Shown here one piece after another: positions 18,785-29,555 of a stretch of 64,000 bases of DNA. The notes beneath the pieces were generated by a model. The model did not search any database, was not told the DNA's origin, and saw nothing but the letters and a program-made list of their open reading frames with translations. The first letter of the stretch is position 1. Each line of letters begins with the position of its first letter. The position numbers and the translations under genes were made by a program. The stretch comes from Pseudorhodoplanes sp. GTDB taxonomy: Bacteria; Pseudomonadota; Alphaproteobacteria; Rhizobiales; Xanthobacteraceae. The DNA is taken from positions 1 to 64,000 of the forward strand of contig JALHOD010000005.1 of assembly GCA_022843165.1 (NCBI GenBank), in the 5' to 3' direction.

Positions 18785-19912
18785 TCAGTTCTTGCCTTTA
18801 CCCTTGCCATTGCCATTGTTGCTTTGGGCTGCGGCAGCGTTTGCAAGTCCGAAAGCATTGCCATTGCCATTTCCGCCGGCATTGCTGTTGCCGCTGCTAT
18901 TGCCGTTTCCTTGGACGCTCCCTTGTGCGCTCCCCGGCGTGTTGCCGTTGCCATTGCCTTGGCCATAGGTTTTGCTGGCGCCATTGCCGGGCGTAAGGCT
19001 GTCGGAGTTCCAGACAGTTTTTTCGGAGCCTTTGTTCGATGCGGACTGCAAGACTGTCGCAGCGCGCGCCAAACCGTTGGTGGCTTTCTGGAAGTCCATC
19101 TTCACATCGCCGATGGTCGACGTGATGCGCATGGCATTGCCGCGGCCGCCGACGCGAGGTTCGGCCGACGCCTTGCGCTCGCCGGCCTGGTTGGCGATCG
19201 CAGCACGGCTGGTGTCACCCAGCGCGCGAACGCGCTGACCATTGGGTTCCCTGTTCGGCGCGGACAGGCCGGCTTTCGGAACGGGCACGCGAGTCACCGA
19301 AGATTCCCGCGGCGTTCCTTGCTGGACCGGATTCAATGCGCCGGCACCGCTCAATGACAGGCCGCCATTGCCTTGCGACGAGACTCGCGCCGCCTGGCCG
19401 GGAAGCACGAGCGCAAATTGTCCCGACTTGAAATCCGCCACCTCGACTTTGCCGCGGAGCACGTCGACACTGGAACCGGACGGGCCGACCGTGACCCGGA
19501 ACTGGGTGCCTTTCACCACGGCGGCGAGATAGGGCGTTTCGACTTCGAAATGTTTGACGTTGCGTTCTTCCACCTCGAGGAGAATGGAACCTGCCTGCTG
19601 GATGATGGTTGTCGGCAGTCCGTCTTTCTTCTCGAGAGGAACGCCGATCACGGAATTGGGTGCGATCAGGATGGTTTCTTCGCCGCGAACCAGAAGCACG
19701 CGCCCGTTCCGGCCGGTCCTGATATTGTCGCCGGGCTTCAGCGTCGCCTGTTCGGTGAGCGAGACCTGCTGTACTCCGGTGGTCGAAACCCAGACATCTC
19801 CGCTGGACTTGCGGACCTGCCAAGTGCTGTCCGCGACCGCCGCAGATCCCGTGCAGAAAATAAGAGCCGCCCCGAACAACGCGGTACGAAGTGCTTTTAC
19901 ATGGCTCAGCAT
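18785..19912 (-). CDS. FecR-domain protein with GN-rich tail
   Basis: GDNIRTGRNGRVLLVRGEETILIAPNSVIGVP...; C-terminus rich in GNGNG/GKGK. Confidence 0.85.
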   Translation of the reverse strand: MLSHVKALRTALFGAALIFCTGSAAVADSTWQVRKSSGDVWVSTTGVQQVSLTEQATLKPGDNIRTGRNGRVLLVRGEETILIAPNSVIGVPLEKKDGLPTTIIQQAGSILLEVEERNVKHFEVETPYLAAVVKGTQFRVTVGPSGSSVDVLRGKVEVADFKSGQFALVLPGQAARVSSQGNGGLSLSGAGALNPVQQGTPRESSVTRVPVPKAGLSAPNREPNGQRVRALGDTSRAAIANQAGERKASAEPRVGGRGNAMRITSTIGDVKMDFQKATNGLARAATVLQSASNKGSEKTVWNSDSLTPGNGASKTYGQGNGNGNTPGSAQGSVQGNGNSSGNSNAGGNGNGNAFGLANAAAAQSNNGNGKGKGKN

Positions 19913-20088
19913 GACGAAACTCCTGACTCAGCGCAAAAACGAGACAAATCTGCGCATACAACTACTAATTGAAATCAATTATACGACGCCAATTCTGTAC
20001 AATTCTTTGGGGGAGGCGGCGCATTCCCCGGGCTTGCCGTTAAGCTGCCGTTAACCACAACAGAGCAGCGTAAATCCAAGGAGGCCGT

Positions 20089-21882
20089 TTGCCTCCGTCC
20101 AGGAGGGGACATCTTCTTCCTGGCGCAGCGGGGCTTCGGGTGGCGGATACACGACTTCGACGGATCAGCGCTCGGGCGTGCCGGATTGCTTTATGCGCCG
20201 GCGCAGCCGGCTGGTGGCTGCTTGCGCCGGCGCCGCTCGCAGCCCGGGAGCCGCAGGTGGATCCCCGGCAGAACGAGAAGGCGTTCGACGCCTATATGAC
20301 GCAGCAAAGACGCCGCGCCGCGCCGGTCATACCGCAGGCCCGGTCGCCCGAATCCGCCGCACGCGATCGGCGGCCGCTGTTCAAGCTCGTGGCCATCTCC
20401 ATCGCGGGAGCCACGGCGCTGCCTTCGGACGCGCTCACCGCGACCTATCGGCCCTATATCGGCCGCACCGTATCGCAGGCCGATCTCGCGGACATCACCA
20501 CAAAGATCAGCGATCTCTATCGTGACGCCGGCTATTCCCTGACTCGCGCGCTGATTCCGCCACAGGACATCAAGGGCGGGCGCGTCCGGATAAAAGTGGT
20601 CGAGGGCAAGATCTCCGAGGTTGTCCTGAAAGGCGATGGCGCCGAGCATTTCGGAATCCGGCCTCTGCTGGACGCCGTGACGGCGGAGCGTCCCGCGCGA
20701 CTGTCGACGCTCGAGCGTCAGTTGCTGCTGGCGAGCGACATTCCCGGCATCCGCATCGCCGATACCGCCCTGGAGGAAATCGTCACCGCCACCGGGAATT
20801 TCCGCCTGATCGTTCATGTTGAAACCTGGCGCATCTACACCACCCTCGGGCTGGACAATCGCGGCACGCCTCCGATCGGTCCGCTACAAGGATATCTGGC
20901 GTCGGCCGTCAACTCAGTGTTCAAGGCCGGCGATACGCTCGCCGTCAATCTGTCGACGATCCCCGACTCGACGCAGGAAAACGGGTACAGCCGGCTTCTG
21001 TATGAGATGCCGACAGGCATCAATGGCGCTCGACTGGCAGCGTCGATCTCCTATGGCGAGGTCTGGCCCAACGACGAAACGCGGCAATGGAACAGCCATA
21101 CCGCCACCACGAACTTTGCGCTGAAGGGGAGCATCGTCGCATTGCGCACCCGCGAATCGTCCCTGTGGCTGTCTCTTGGTGTCGGCCTCAGCAATGTCAT
21201 CGAAGAAAACACCTTCGGGACTAAATATCACGATCATGTCCGCACGCTCGCGCTGAGCGGAGACTATCAACTGCAGGACCGGTTTGACGGGTTCAACTAC
21301 CTCAACGTGGCCGTGAGTCACGGCATGGATATTCTGGATGCGTCGCAAAAAAACGATCCGCTGCTGTCACGCGACGACGGCTCCGGCAGTTTCTGGAAGC
21401 TCAATTATGCCTATACGCGCTATCAAAAACTGTCGGACGCCTGGTCACTAAATTTTTCGACCATCGGACAGGTGGCTTCCACGGCATTGCTGTCATCCGA
21501 GGAGTTCTATCTTGGCGGCGTCATGTTCGGCCGCGGTTACAACAGCGGCGAACTCAGCGGCGACAGCGGCCTGGCCGCCTCGCTCGAATTGCGCTTCGAC
21601 CAGGTCATGCAGCACGACATCCTCAAGGGTTATCAGCTCTATGGATTCCTGGATGGCGGGCGGGTTTGGGATTTCGGCGACGACGCCACCTCCCTGAGCT
21701 CGGCGGGCGGGGGGATCCGCATCTATCTGCCGGAAAAGCTCCAGGTCGGCGTCGAAGTCGCCGTGCCGCTCACGTACCGCTCGTCAGCCGATCCGGACCG
21801 GGACCTGCGGGTGTTTTTCTCGGTCGCGAAATCGTTCAAGCTGTGCCCGGAAAAAGCCTGGATGCGTTGCTCGCCGATATAG
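20089..21882 (+). CDS. ShlB/FhaC/HecB-type (TpsB) outer-membrane secretion protein
   Basis: POTRA regions (LFKLVAISIAGATALPSDAL...), C-terminal beta-barrel YQLYGFLDGGRVWDFGDD; TTG start likely. Confidence 0.88.
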   Translation: MPPSRRGHLLPGAAGLRVADTRLRRISARACRIALCAGAAGWWLLAPAPLAAREPQVDPRQNEKAFDAYMTQQRRRAAPVIPQARSPESAARDRRPLFKLVAISIAGATALPSDALTATYRPYIGRTVSQADLADITTKISDLYRDAGYSLTRALIPPQDIKGGRVRIKVVEGKISEVVLKGDGAEHFGIRPLLDAVTAERPARLSTLERQLLLASDIPGIRIADTALEEIVTATGNFRLIVHVETWRIYTTLGLDNRGTPPIGPLQGYLASAVNSVFKAGDTLAVNLSTIPDSTQENGYSRLLYEMPTGINGARLAASISYGEVWPNDETRQWNSHTATTNFALKGSIVALRTRESSLWLSLGVGLSNVIEENTFGTKYHDHVRTLALSGDYQLQDRFDGFNYLNVAVSHGMDILDASQKNDPLLSRDDGSGSFWKLNYAYTRYQKLSDAWSLNFSTIGQVASTALLSSEEFYLGGVMFGRGYNSGELSGDSGLAASLELRFDQVMQHDILKGYQLYGFLDGGRVWDFGDDATSLSSAGGGIRIYLPEKLQVGVEVAVPLTYRSSADPDRDLRVFFSVAKSFKLCPEKAWMRCSPI

Positions 21883-21885
21883 GGC

Positions 21886-23481
21886 CTAGCTCTTGCCTTC
21901 CAGCGCGCGCCGCAGACTGCGGATGATGACGCCGCGCGCGCGATCGTCGGCGGCCTTCTCGATCCGCTCGTTGATGTCGAGGATGAGTTCCGACATCTCG
22001 TTGTGCCAGTCGAGCCGGACCACCGATTCCGGCGTCAGCCGCCGCCGCTGTGTCACGTCCAAGGCGGTCGGCGCGGCGGTCGACAGATCGTAGATGTCGT
22101 CCAGAACCGGACGGAACACCTGAGCCGCGGGAATTGTCCGCTCGGCGATGCGCTCGGCCAGCCCCGCCAGAGCGGGGTCCTCGCCGTGAACCAGAAAGAC
22201 GCCGCGGCGGATCGGCCGTCGCGCCGCAATCCAGCGCGCGATTTCCGGGCCGTCGGCGTGCCCGGAATAATCGTCGAGACGGCGGATGCGGGCCGCGACC
22301 TTGATCTCCTCGCCCTGGATGCGCACCGCCTTGATGCCGTCATCGAGAAAACGTCCGAGCGTGCCTCGCGCCTGGAATCCCACCAGCAGGACAGTGCCCT
22401 CGCTGCTCCAGAGCCAGCGCTTGAGATGATGGCGGATGCGGCCCGCATCGCACATGCCGCTGCCGGCGATGACGATGTGAAAACCCGAGAGTTTCCCGAT
22501 CGCCTTGCTTTCGTCAACCGTCTCCGTGAAACGCAGGTAATTCGAATTGAACAGGCGCTCGAGACCAGCGCCATTCTCAAGACTGGCCGCATGCTGGCGG
22601 AATACCTCGGTGGCGCGAATGGCCAGCGGCGAATCGAGAAAAATCGGCGCCTTCGGAATGTCGCCGCGCTCCATCAGGTCAATCAGATCGATCATCAGTT
22701 CCTGGGTTCGCTCGACGGCAAAGGAAGGGATCAGCATGGCGCCGCCGGCGGCAGCCGCGTCGCGCACTTCGGCGGCGAGATGCGCGCGCCGGATGTCAGG
22801 CGTGACTGCGGGACGGTCGGTGTCGCCATAAGTGGATTCGGAGATGACGTAATCAAAATGGGCGGGTGCCTCCGGCTCGGGTTGCAGCAGTTTGGCGTCG
22901 GGACCGATGTCGCCGGAGACGAGAATCCGCAACGCATGTCCGGCGCCTTCGTTTTCAAATTCGAGTTCGATCGACGCCGAGCCGAGAAGATGTCCGGCAT
23001 TCCAGTATCGCGCGCGAACCCCGCGCATCGGGGTGCACCACGTCTCGTAGTCGACGGGTTGAAAGGCGTTCAGCGATGCAATGGCATCCGCCTGCGTATA
23101 GATCGGGGTGACCTCGGCTCGCCCGCGCGCCCGGTTGCGGCGATTGAGCGTGACCACTTCGGATTCCTGGATGCTGCCCGCGTCGGGAAGAAGATAGGAG
23201 CACAGGTCGATGGTGCCGCGGGTGGCATGGATTTTCCCGCGAAAGCCCTGCTTGACCAGTTTCGGGATCAGGCCGCTGTGATCGATATGGGCATGGGTGA
23301 GGAGCACGGCGCCGATGTCGGCCGGCCGGAACGGGAAGTCGCTGTAGTTGAGCGCCTTCAGCGTCTTGGAGCCCTGGAACATGCCGCAATCGACCAGCAG
23401 GCGGCCATGGCTGTGCTCGAACAGAAAGCAGGATCCCGTGACCGTGCGCGCCGCGCCGCAAAACCGGACCGTCATTGTCAT
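21886..23481 (-). CDS. MBL-fold beta-CASP RNA exonuclease-like protein
   Basis: FCGAARTVTGSCFLFE, LTHAHIDHSGLIPKL, SGMCDAGRIRHHLKRWL. Confidence 0.92.
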   Translation of the reverse strand: MTMTVRFCGAARTVTGSCFLFEHSHGRLLVDCGMFQGSKTLKALNYSDFPFRPADIGAVLLTHAHIDHSGLIPKLVKQGFRGKIHATRGTIDLCSYLLPDAGSIQESEVVTLNRRNRARGRAEVTPIYTQADAIASLNAFQPVDYETWCTPMRGVRARYWNAGHLLGSASIELEFENEGAGHALRILVSGDIGPDAKLLQPEPEAPAHFDYVISESTYGDTDRPAVTPDIRRAHLAAEVRDAAAAGGAMLIPSFAVERTQELMIDLIDLMERGDIPKAPIFLDSPLAIRATEVFRQHAASLENGAGLERLFNSNYLRFTETVDESKAIGKLSGFHIVIAGSGMCDAGRIRHHLKRWLWSSEGTVLLVGFQARGTLGRFLDDGIKAVRIQGEEIKVAARIRRLDDYSGHADGPEIARWIAARRPIRRGVFLVHGEDPALAGLAERIAERTIPAAQVFRPVLDDIYDLSTAAPTALDVTQRRRLTPESVVRLDWHNEMSELILDINERIEKAADDRARGVIIRSLRRALEGKS

Positions 23482-24395
23482 GTGGTGACTCCCGCCGCAT
23501 GACCCGACATCTCGCAGCGCAGGGCGTCCGCAAGGATGCCGTCGAGCGGGATGGCGTTGGTCGGATGCAGGACGCTGTGGGTCGAGCGGACGGACCGGAT
23601 GCCGGCGGCGGTGAATGCCGGCATCAGGTCCATCGCAAACAAGGCATGCGTCACGATCACATCGACGGACCGCACGCCGGCGGAGCGAAGCGCCCTGGCG
23701 CAGGCGATCAGGGTGCCGCCCGAAGAGACGATATCATCGATCAACAAGGCAGGGCGGCCGGCCAGCATTGATGGCTCCGCGAAGGTGATGTCGACCGAAC
23801 GGTCGCCATGGCGCTGCTTGTCGGCCACCGCCGAGGAAAACCCGAGTTCGGCTGCGAGATGGTTCACCCAGATCCGGGATTCCGAATCCGGTCCCACCAC
23901 GATCGTGTCCGGATCGAGACCGGGCGTTCGCAGGGCCGCAGCTATGGCTGGCACCGCCGACAGGTCGTCGGCGTCCGCGCCGGGGAAAACGCTGCGGATA
24001 TCGCGGGTCCGGTGCAGATGCGCGTCGACGGTGACGATTCGGTCGAACGCATGGGCGAGAATCCGGCCAATCACGCGCTGGCTGATCGCTTCGCCGGGCT
24101 GAAACGCCGTGTCCTGTCGCATGTAGCAGAGATAGGGCGCGACCAGGATGAGCCGCCGCGCGCCGTTGCGGCGCAGGGCTTCGGCTGCGAACAGGATGGC
24201 CACCAGCTTGTCGTTCGGCCGGTCGAGCGGCGCATATAGAATTGTCACCGGTTCGGCCGCTGCGACGGTTACCCGCAACTCTCCGTCAGGAAAGGCGTGG
24301 ATGGCGATGTCATGCGTGACGATACCGAGCGCGTCGCCCAGCCGCCTGGCATCGCGTGTCGCCGACGGCAAGGCATGGATGACGGCGGCGCTCAC
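23478..24395 (-). CDS. prs: Ribose-phosphate pyrophosphokinase
   Basis: [48 protein letters not shown]. Confidence 0.9.
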   Translation of the reverse strand: MSAAVIHALPSATRDARRLGDALGIVTHDIAIHAFPDGELRVTVAAAEPVTILYAPLDRPNDKLVAILFAAEALRRNGARRLILVAPYLCYMRQDTAFQPGEAISQRVIGRILAHAFDRIVTVDAHLHRTRDIRSVFPGADADDLSAVPAIAAALRTPGLDPDTIVVGPDSESRIWVNHLAAELGFSSAVADKQRHGDRSVDITFAEPSMLAGRPALLIDDIVSSGGTLIACARALRSAGVRSVDVIVTHALFAMDLMPAFTAAGIRSVRSTHSVLHPTNAIPLDGILADALRCEMSGHAAGVTT

Positions 24396-25930
24396 AGTTC
24401 GGTCTCGCCGCGCCGCTGCCCGTCAATCAGATATCCGGCATTGCTCTTCGCCGCCGCCGCCACCAGACCATGCTCGGAATGATCGAGAGAATAGATGCGA
24501 TAGAGCGGCTCGCCTTTCTCGACGCGATCCCCGATTTTCTTGAAGATCCTGATTCCTGCGCCCTTGTCGATCGGCGCGCCAGCTGTTCGCGCGAGACGAT
24601 TCAGCCGCAGGCAGTCGATGGCGGACACAACGCCGTCGCCGGGTGCCGGCACGTCGATGGTGAGCGTGCCGAGATCCGTCCGGCAGACCGATGGTCCCTG
24701 CGCATCGATGATCTTCTGCATCTGCTTGAGGGCGGCACCGCTGTCGAGCAAGTGACGGGCACGCGCATAGCCGGTGCCGCCGCGCAGTTCCGGATCGTAT
24801 TCGAGGAGATGCGCCGCGAGCCGCAGCGACTTTTCGCGCAGATCGGGCGGCGCCGACGGATCGTTGGAGAGCACCGCCATGACGTCCTGCGCCTCCAGCA
24901 CCGGACCGATCCCGGAGCCGATCGGCTGGCGACCGTCGGTGGTGATCACCTCGATGGAAATGCCGAAATGATCGCCGACGAATTCGAACAGCTTGCGAAG
25001 CCGCATCGCTTCGTTGGCGTTGGTCAGCTTGGCCGCAGGCCCCACCGGCAGATCGATCAGCAGGTGCGTCGATCCCGCCGCCAGTTTCTTGGACAGGATC
25101 GACGCCACCATCTGCTCGCGCGTATCCAGGCTGAGCGCGCGTTCGACGGAAATGAGAATGTCGTCGGCCGGAGCCAGGTTCACATGCCCGCCCCAGACCA
25201 GACAGCCGTGGCAAGCGCTGACGACTTCCTTCATCTCCTCGACCCCGAGATCGACGCGGGCCAGCACTTCCATCGTGTCCGCGGTGCCGGCCGGGGAGGT
25301 GATCGCGCGTGAGGACGTTTTCGGAATCGTCAGGCCATGCGCCGCCACGATCGGCACCACGACCATCGATGTGCGGTTGCCGGGAATTCCGCCGATGCAA
25401 TGTTTGTCGACGACGATCGGCTTGTTCCATTTCAACTGCGTTCCTGCTTGCGCCATGGCCTGCGCCAGCGCCAGCAATTCGTCACTGGTCGTGAAGCTGG
25501 CGAAACTGATCAGGAAGGCCGCGATCTCCATGTCGGAATAGCGGAAATGCGTGAGGTCGTTGACGATCTCGGCGATCTCGGAGGCCGCCAGCGTGCGGCC
25601 CTGAATCTTGCCGCGTACCGCATCCAGGCTGTTCGGCGGCATGGACGGCGTCACGGTCACCAGGCTGCCGACGGGTTCGGCAAAGCGGCGGAAGGCCGGG
25701 TCGGACAGGCCGATATCTTCAGGTCCGACCAGTGCGTCGTCATCGGTGATCAGCAGCGTTGCCAGCAGAACTCTGGAATTGCGCCGCAGCTCGACGCGGC
25801 TGAATCCGCGGAACACTTCGGGTCGCAATGCCTTTGACCGGCGCGAGATCACCGCAACGTTCTCGCGCCCGGTGTCGAGATTGACCCGGCGGATCTTCAG
25901 CTGCGGACGCGACGAATTACCGGTATTCAT
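24392..25930 (-). CDS. Thymidine phosphorylase / AMP phosphorylase family protein
   Basis: ~510 aa long form; [48 protein letters not shown]. Confidence 0.92.
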   Translation of the reverse strand: MNTGNSSRPQLKIRRVNLDTGRENVAVISRRSKALRPEVFRGFSRVELRRNSRVLLATLLITDDDALVGPEDIGLSDPAFRRFAEPVGSLVTVTPSMPPNSLDAVRGKIQGRTLAASEIAEIVNDLTHFRYSDMEIAAFLISFASFTTSDELLALAQAMAQAGTQLKWNKPIVVDKHCIGGIPGNRTSMVVVPIVAAHGLTIPKTSSRAITSPAGTADTMEVLARVDLGVEEMKEVVSACHGCLVWGGHVNLAPADDILISVERALSLDTREQMVASILSKKLAAGSTHLLIDLPVGPAAKLTNANEAMRLRKLFEFVGDHFGISIEVITTDGRQPIGSGIGPVLEAQDVMAVLSNDPSAPPDLREKSLRLAAHLLEYDPELRGGTGYARARHLLDSGAALKQMQKIIDAQGPSVCRTDLGTLTIDVPAPGDGVVSAIDCLRLNRLARTAGAPIDKGAGIRIFKKIGDRVEKGEPLYRIYSLDHSEHGLVAAAAKSNAGYLIDGQRRGETEL

Positions 25931-25979
25931 GCTAACAGCTCATTTGCAGACAACCATAATATCTGTACCCGGAGCGCCA

Positions 25980-26951
25980 TTGACAAAGATCATCACCTTG
26001 ACCGCGAATCCTGCCATCGATGTTTCAACCACAGTAGGCAAGATTGCGCCCTTCACCAAGCTGCGCTGCGGGCCGGCGCGCCACCATCCGGGAGGCGGCG
26101 GGATCAACGTTGCCCGTGTGGTCAAAAGGCTCGGCGGCGAGGTTTCAGCAATTTATCCCGCGGGCGGAACGGCGGGTGGACGGCTCCGCCACCTGATCGA
26201 GCAGGAAGGCGTTCATAGTCTGACCGTAAGCACCCGGGACGAGACTCGCGAAGATTTCACGGTGCTCGAGGAATCGACCGGCCATCAATACCGGTTCGTG
26301 TTGCCGGGTGCGGCGCTGAACGAGCCGGAAATGCGTGCCTGCCTTGAGCAGGTCGCAGGCATCGATCCCGCGCCGGCCTTCATGGTTGCCAGCGGCAGCG
26401 TGCCGCCCGGAATGCCGGAGGATTTCTTCGCGCGCGCAGCCGACATCGCAAAGCAGCGGGGCGCCAAGGTGATCGCGGACACATCGGGACCGCCGCTCAA
26501 GGCCGTGCTGGCGCGGCGGATTTTCATGATCAAGCCGAATCTTAGCGAGTTTCTGGAACTGACCGGCGCGATGCCGACTGACGATGTCTCGCTGGTGCAG
26601 GCCGGCCGCCGTTTCATCCATGACGGTTTCGTCGACATGATCGCGCTCACGCGCGGCCCGCATGGCGCTCTGCTGATCAGCCGCGATCAGGCCTGGCGCG
26701 CGGACGGACTGTCGATCAAGCCCGTCAGCGTCGTGGGAGCAGGCGACAGCTTTACCGGCGCCATGGTGTGGTGTCTCTCCAGAGGCGAAACTCCAGATGT
26801 CGCGCTCCGATACGCCGTCGCGGCAGGGTCGGCCGCGTTGCTCAGCCCCGGCACCGAATTATGCCGGCCGGAAGATGTGAAAAGGCTAGAGTCACAGGTG
26901 ACCGTGCGCGAGATCATTCTGCCGGCCGATGGAAGCCGCGGCTCGACGTAA
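25980..26951 (+). CDS. pfkB: 6-phosphofructokinase II / PfkB family
   Basis: TTG start MTKIITLTANPAIDVST; GGGGINVARVVKRLGG, FVLPGAALNEPE, VVGAGDSFTGAMVW. Confidence 0.85.
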   Translation: MTKIITLTANPAIDVSTTVGKIAPFTKLRCGPARHHPGGGGINVARVVKRLGGEVSAIYPAGGTAGGRLRHLIEQEGVHSLTVSTRDETREDFTVLEESTGHQYRFVLPGAALNEPEMRACLEQVAGIDPAPAFMVASGSVPPGMPEDFFARAADIAKQRGAKVIADTSGPPLKAVLARRIFMIKPNLSEFLELTGAMPTDDVSLVQAGRRFIHDGFVDMIALTRGPHGALLISRDQAWRADGLSIKPVSVVGAGDSFTGAMVWCLSRGETPDVALRYAVAAGSAALLSPGTELCRPEDVKRLESQVTVREIILPADGSRGST

Positions 26952-27078
26952 CGACGAGGCTTAGTCTCCGCTCTGGTGAGGCTGCCGATTTTTATGGGCC
27001 ATCAGTCGCCAGAATACGCATTTTATTGCGGATGTTCGCAAAATATCGACCGCCAACCGTCATGCGCGACGGCCGGGA

Positions 27079-27092
27079 TTGACCGGAATCAA
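27079..27092. promoter_or_regulatory. FNR/FixK-like box
   Basis: TTGACCGGAATCAA (consensus TTGAT-N4-ATCAA, one mismatch). Confidence 0.5.
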
Positions 27093-27262
27093 TGCTGGCG
27101 CCGAAAAAAGAAATCAAATTTAAACAGGGTGCCGGTCAAATTTGGCGAGGTGAATAATCTTTTGATCAGGCCATGTGCGCGCTGCCGGAACCGTTGCATC
27201 GGCTTGCAGGTTCACATTCACCGGACCCTTTCTGCCAGATTCCGACGGGCGGACAGGAGTCC

Positions 27263-27637
27263 ATGGGAAAGGACATCAGGATGGCGCGTGCCTATCAGCG
27301 GAAACCCAGCGCCCTGATCGTAGGGCAGGCCGTCGTGCAGCGCGATTTTGTCGACCTGCTGCTGGAGGATTGCGGGCTCACGGTCATCGATTGTGCCGAC
27401 GCCATTTCCGCGCTGCAGGCGATGTCGGCCATCGGCGAGGACGTACAGCTTGTCTTCACCGCCGGTCCGCGCGACAGCGTCCGCGACAGCGTGAATCTCG
27501 CGCGCGTGCTTGAGCGGCGCTGGCCGCATGTGCATGTCGTGGCGCTGCCCGACACGACTTCGGGCCAGACTATGCCGGTCTTGCCACGCGGTGAGGACAG
27601 GGCGGATGACATGCGCCGCCGCGAGCGGCTGCATTAG
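27263..27637 (+). CDS. Response-regulator receiver-like protein (divergent)
   Basis: MGKDIRMARAYQRKPSALIVGQAVVQRDFVDLLLEDCGLTVIDCADAISALQAM; receiver-like fold pattern. Confidence 0.5.
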   Translation: MGKDIRMARAYQRKPSALIVGQAVVQRDFVDLLLEDCGLTVIDCADAISALQAMSAIGEDVQLVFTAGPRDSVRDSVNLARVLERRWPHVHVVALPDTTSGQTMPVLPRGEDRADDMRRRERLH

Positions 27638-27918
27638 CCCCGCGAGCCCGGCGCCGGCCACTTGGCGGGCGCCCGGCGGGCTGAAAAAAGTCCCCGATTC
27701 GAGGCGAAAGACCAATCGCGCCCTATCTATCTGCAGGACAAGGGCGCATGCTGCATCATGGAAAACATTCAGACGCAAAACTACGTCACCTACGCGATCA
27801 TTGCGGTGGTAGCGGTCGGCCTGTTCGGACTGATGCTGGCGATCTCGCTCATTTGATCCGTGATCGGCTCGCCGAGATCCGCACATTGCCCCTCACGATA
27901 CCGACAGGAGAGCGCGCC

Positions 27919-28149
27919 ATGAGCGACACGGCACAAAAAACGCCTCAGCGGCGCCTTGATGCCTTGCCGACCGCCGGATTTGGCCTGCAGGTCGACGGCA
28001 AGACCAAGTCGATCCATGACACATCGGAAGCGGCCATGGTGGCGGGCCTCGATCTCAAGCGGAGATTTCCGGCGATCCAGGTGATCGTGTTCGACGCTGT
28101 CGAGGGAACGCGGACGGCGGTGGAATTGCCGGAGGCCAATCCGTCCTGA
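27919..28149 (+). CDS. Hypothetical protein
   Basis: MSDTAQKTPQRRLDALPTAGFGLQVDGKTKSIHDTSEAAMVAGLDLKRRFPAIQ; RBS GGAG upstream. Confidence 0.6.
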   Translation: MSDTAQKTPQRRLDALPTAGFGLQVDGKTKSIHDTSEAAMVAGLDLKRRFPAIQVIVFDAVEGTRTAVELPEANPS

Positions 28150-28265
28150 CTGAGCATGGCGTCGCTCAAGGCTGCCGCTCGCATGCAGTCAATAAACGGT
28201 GAGCATGGAGACAGAATCGGTCTACAAGCAGGCGTTGCTCATGCAACGGCAAACCGGAGCTCGAC

Positions 28266-28355
28266 ATGGCCAAGAAGGCAAAGAAGGCGAAGAAGAAGAT
28301 GAAGTCCGCCACGGCGACCAAGAAGGTCGCCAAGAAGGCGTCCAAGCGCAAGTAG
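28266..28355 (+). CDS. Lysine-rich histone-H1-like micropeptide
   Basis: MAKKAKKAKKKMKSATATKKVAKKASKRK, followed by a terminator hairpin at 28398-28429. Confidence 0.5.
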   Translation: MAKKAKKAKKKMKSATATKKVAKKASKRK

Positions 28356-28397
28356 ATTGCCTGTATCTGATCGAGCAGCGTTTGCTTGATTGAACTG

Positions 28398-28429
28398 AAG
28401 GCCTCCCGGACCATGTTCGGGGGCCTTTT
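28398..28429. terminator. Terminator hairpin
   Basis: AAGGCCtCCCGgaccatgttCGGGgGGCCTTTT. Confidence 0.75.
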
Positions 28430-28449
28430 GAACATATGCGGATGCGTCG

Positions 28450-29406
28450 TTACCGTTTGGCCGGTTCGGTCGCGGCAGGCGCATCCCCGGTCGGGACAGC
28501 AGACGTGTTTGCCGGATTCTCCAGGCCTTCGACCGGCGTTTCGAATTCGAACCACTTGCGCGCCATCACCTTTTGCTGGAGGTCGTCGTCGATGTAGGGC
28601 GCGATCAGGGTTTTGAAGGCGTGAGCATTGGTCTGGTATTCGTAGCGGCAGTGCTTCGCCCGGATTTCCGGCAACCCGCCGACGCTGACCGCATCCGCGA
28701 ACAGGATCGGATCGGCGCCATAGGCCATGCACAGCCGGTTGAAGTAACGCTGGCTGGGCAGGGAATGCGGGTCAGCGACCCTCTGCATTTTCGTGGCTTG
28801 CATCTCCCGCTCGCCGGCGCTCATCTGCCGCTCCATTGAATCGATATCGCCGAGAAACGAGGTGCCCAGAATGAGCCGGCGGGCGTCGGGTTTGGAGAAT
28901 TGCAGCAGCAGATAGCTCGCAAAATAGTCGGCAGCGTCTTCCTCTCGGCCGAAGAAGGGAATGTCGAGATCCTCCAGCACCGCGTGTCCAGTCTCGTGCA
29001 GGAACACGTCGACCACAAGCGCGATCATCGAATCCCTGACAGTCAGACCCCATTTCTGCGCCTTGGGCGCCTGGCTGCGGAGGTATTCGATATATTCGTA
29101 ACAGACCTTGATTGCGCTGTTCCAGAAGGTGGCGTTGGCGACGCCATCGCAGCCTTCGAGTTTCAATGTGATGCGGATAGGTAGGCGGAGCGGGGACAGG
29201 AATTCCTGAAAATTTTCGAGAACACGCTTCTCTTTCATTGCCTCGTAAAGCGGACGATGCGCGGGGTTTTTGGGTTCGACATATTCGTAGTCGAACATGT
29301 TGGTCTTCAACCCGGCGGGAAGCTTCTGCGCGGCGAGCGAAATCGGCAGGAGCAGCGCCACGGCAGCGATGCAGGCGCGCGCGGCGGTCGGGACGGTCAT
29401 TGCCAT
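28450..29406 (-). CDS. DUF4344-type metallopeptidase
   Basis: Signal peptide; VDVFLHETGHAVLEDLDIPFFGREEDAADYFASYLLL. Confidence 0.85.
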   Translation of the reverse strand: MAMTVPTAARACIAAVALLLPISLAAQKLPAGLKTNMFDYEYVEPKNPAHRPLYEAMKEKRVLENFQEFLSPLRLPIRITLKLEGCDGVANATFWNSAIKVCYEYIEYLRSQAPKAQKWGLTVRDSMIALVVDVFLHETGHAVLEDLDIPFFGREEDAADYFASYLLLQFSKPDARRLILGTSFLGDIDSMERQMSAGEREMQATKMQRVADPHSLPSQRYFNRLCMAYGADPILFADAVSVGGLPEIRAKHCRYEYQTNAHAFKTLIAPYIDDDLQQKVMARKWFEFETPVEGLENPANTSAVPTGDAPAATEPAKR

Positions 29407-29555
29407 GGCGCGCCTCGGCTCTCGGCCGGCGTTGTCATTTCAGTATTGTTCAACACACTGTCCCTCTCGCGGATGGACGCCAAGCCCGGCCGCGAGGGGG
29501 ATTTTGTCACCGACTGACCTTCCGGCGCGAGCGCGCCGGGATCATCCGGCCATTA

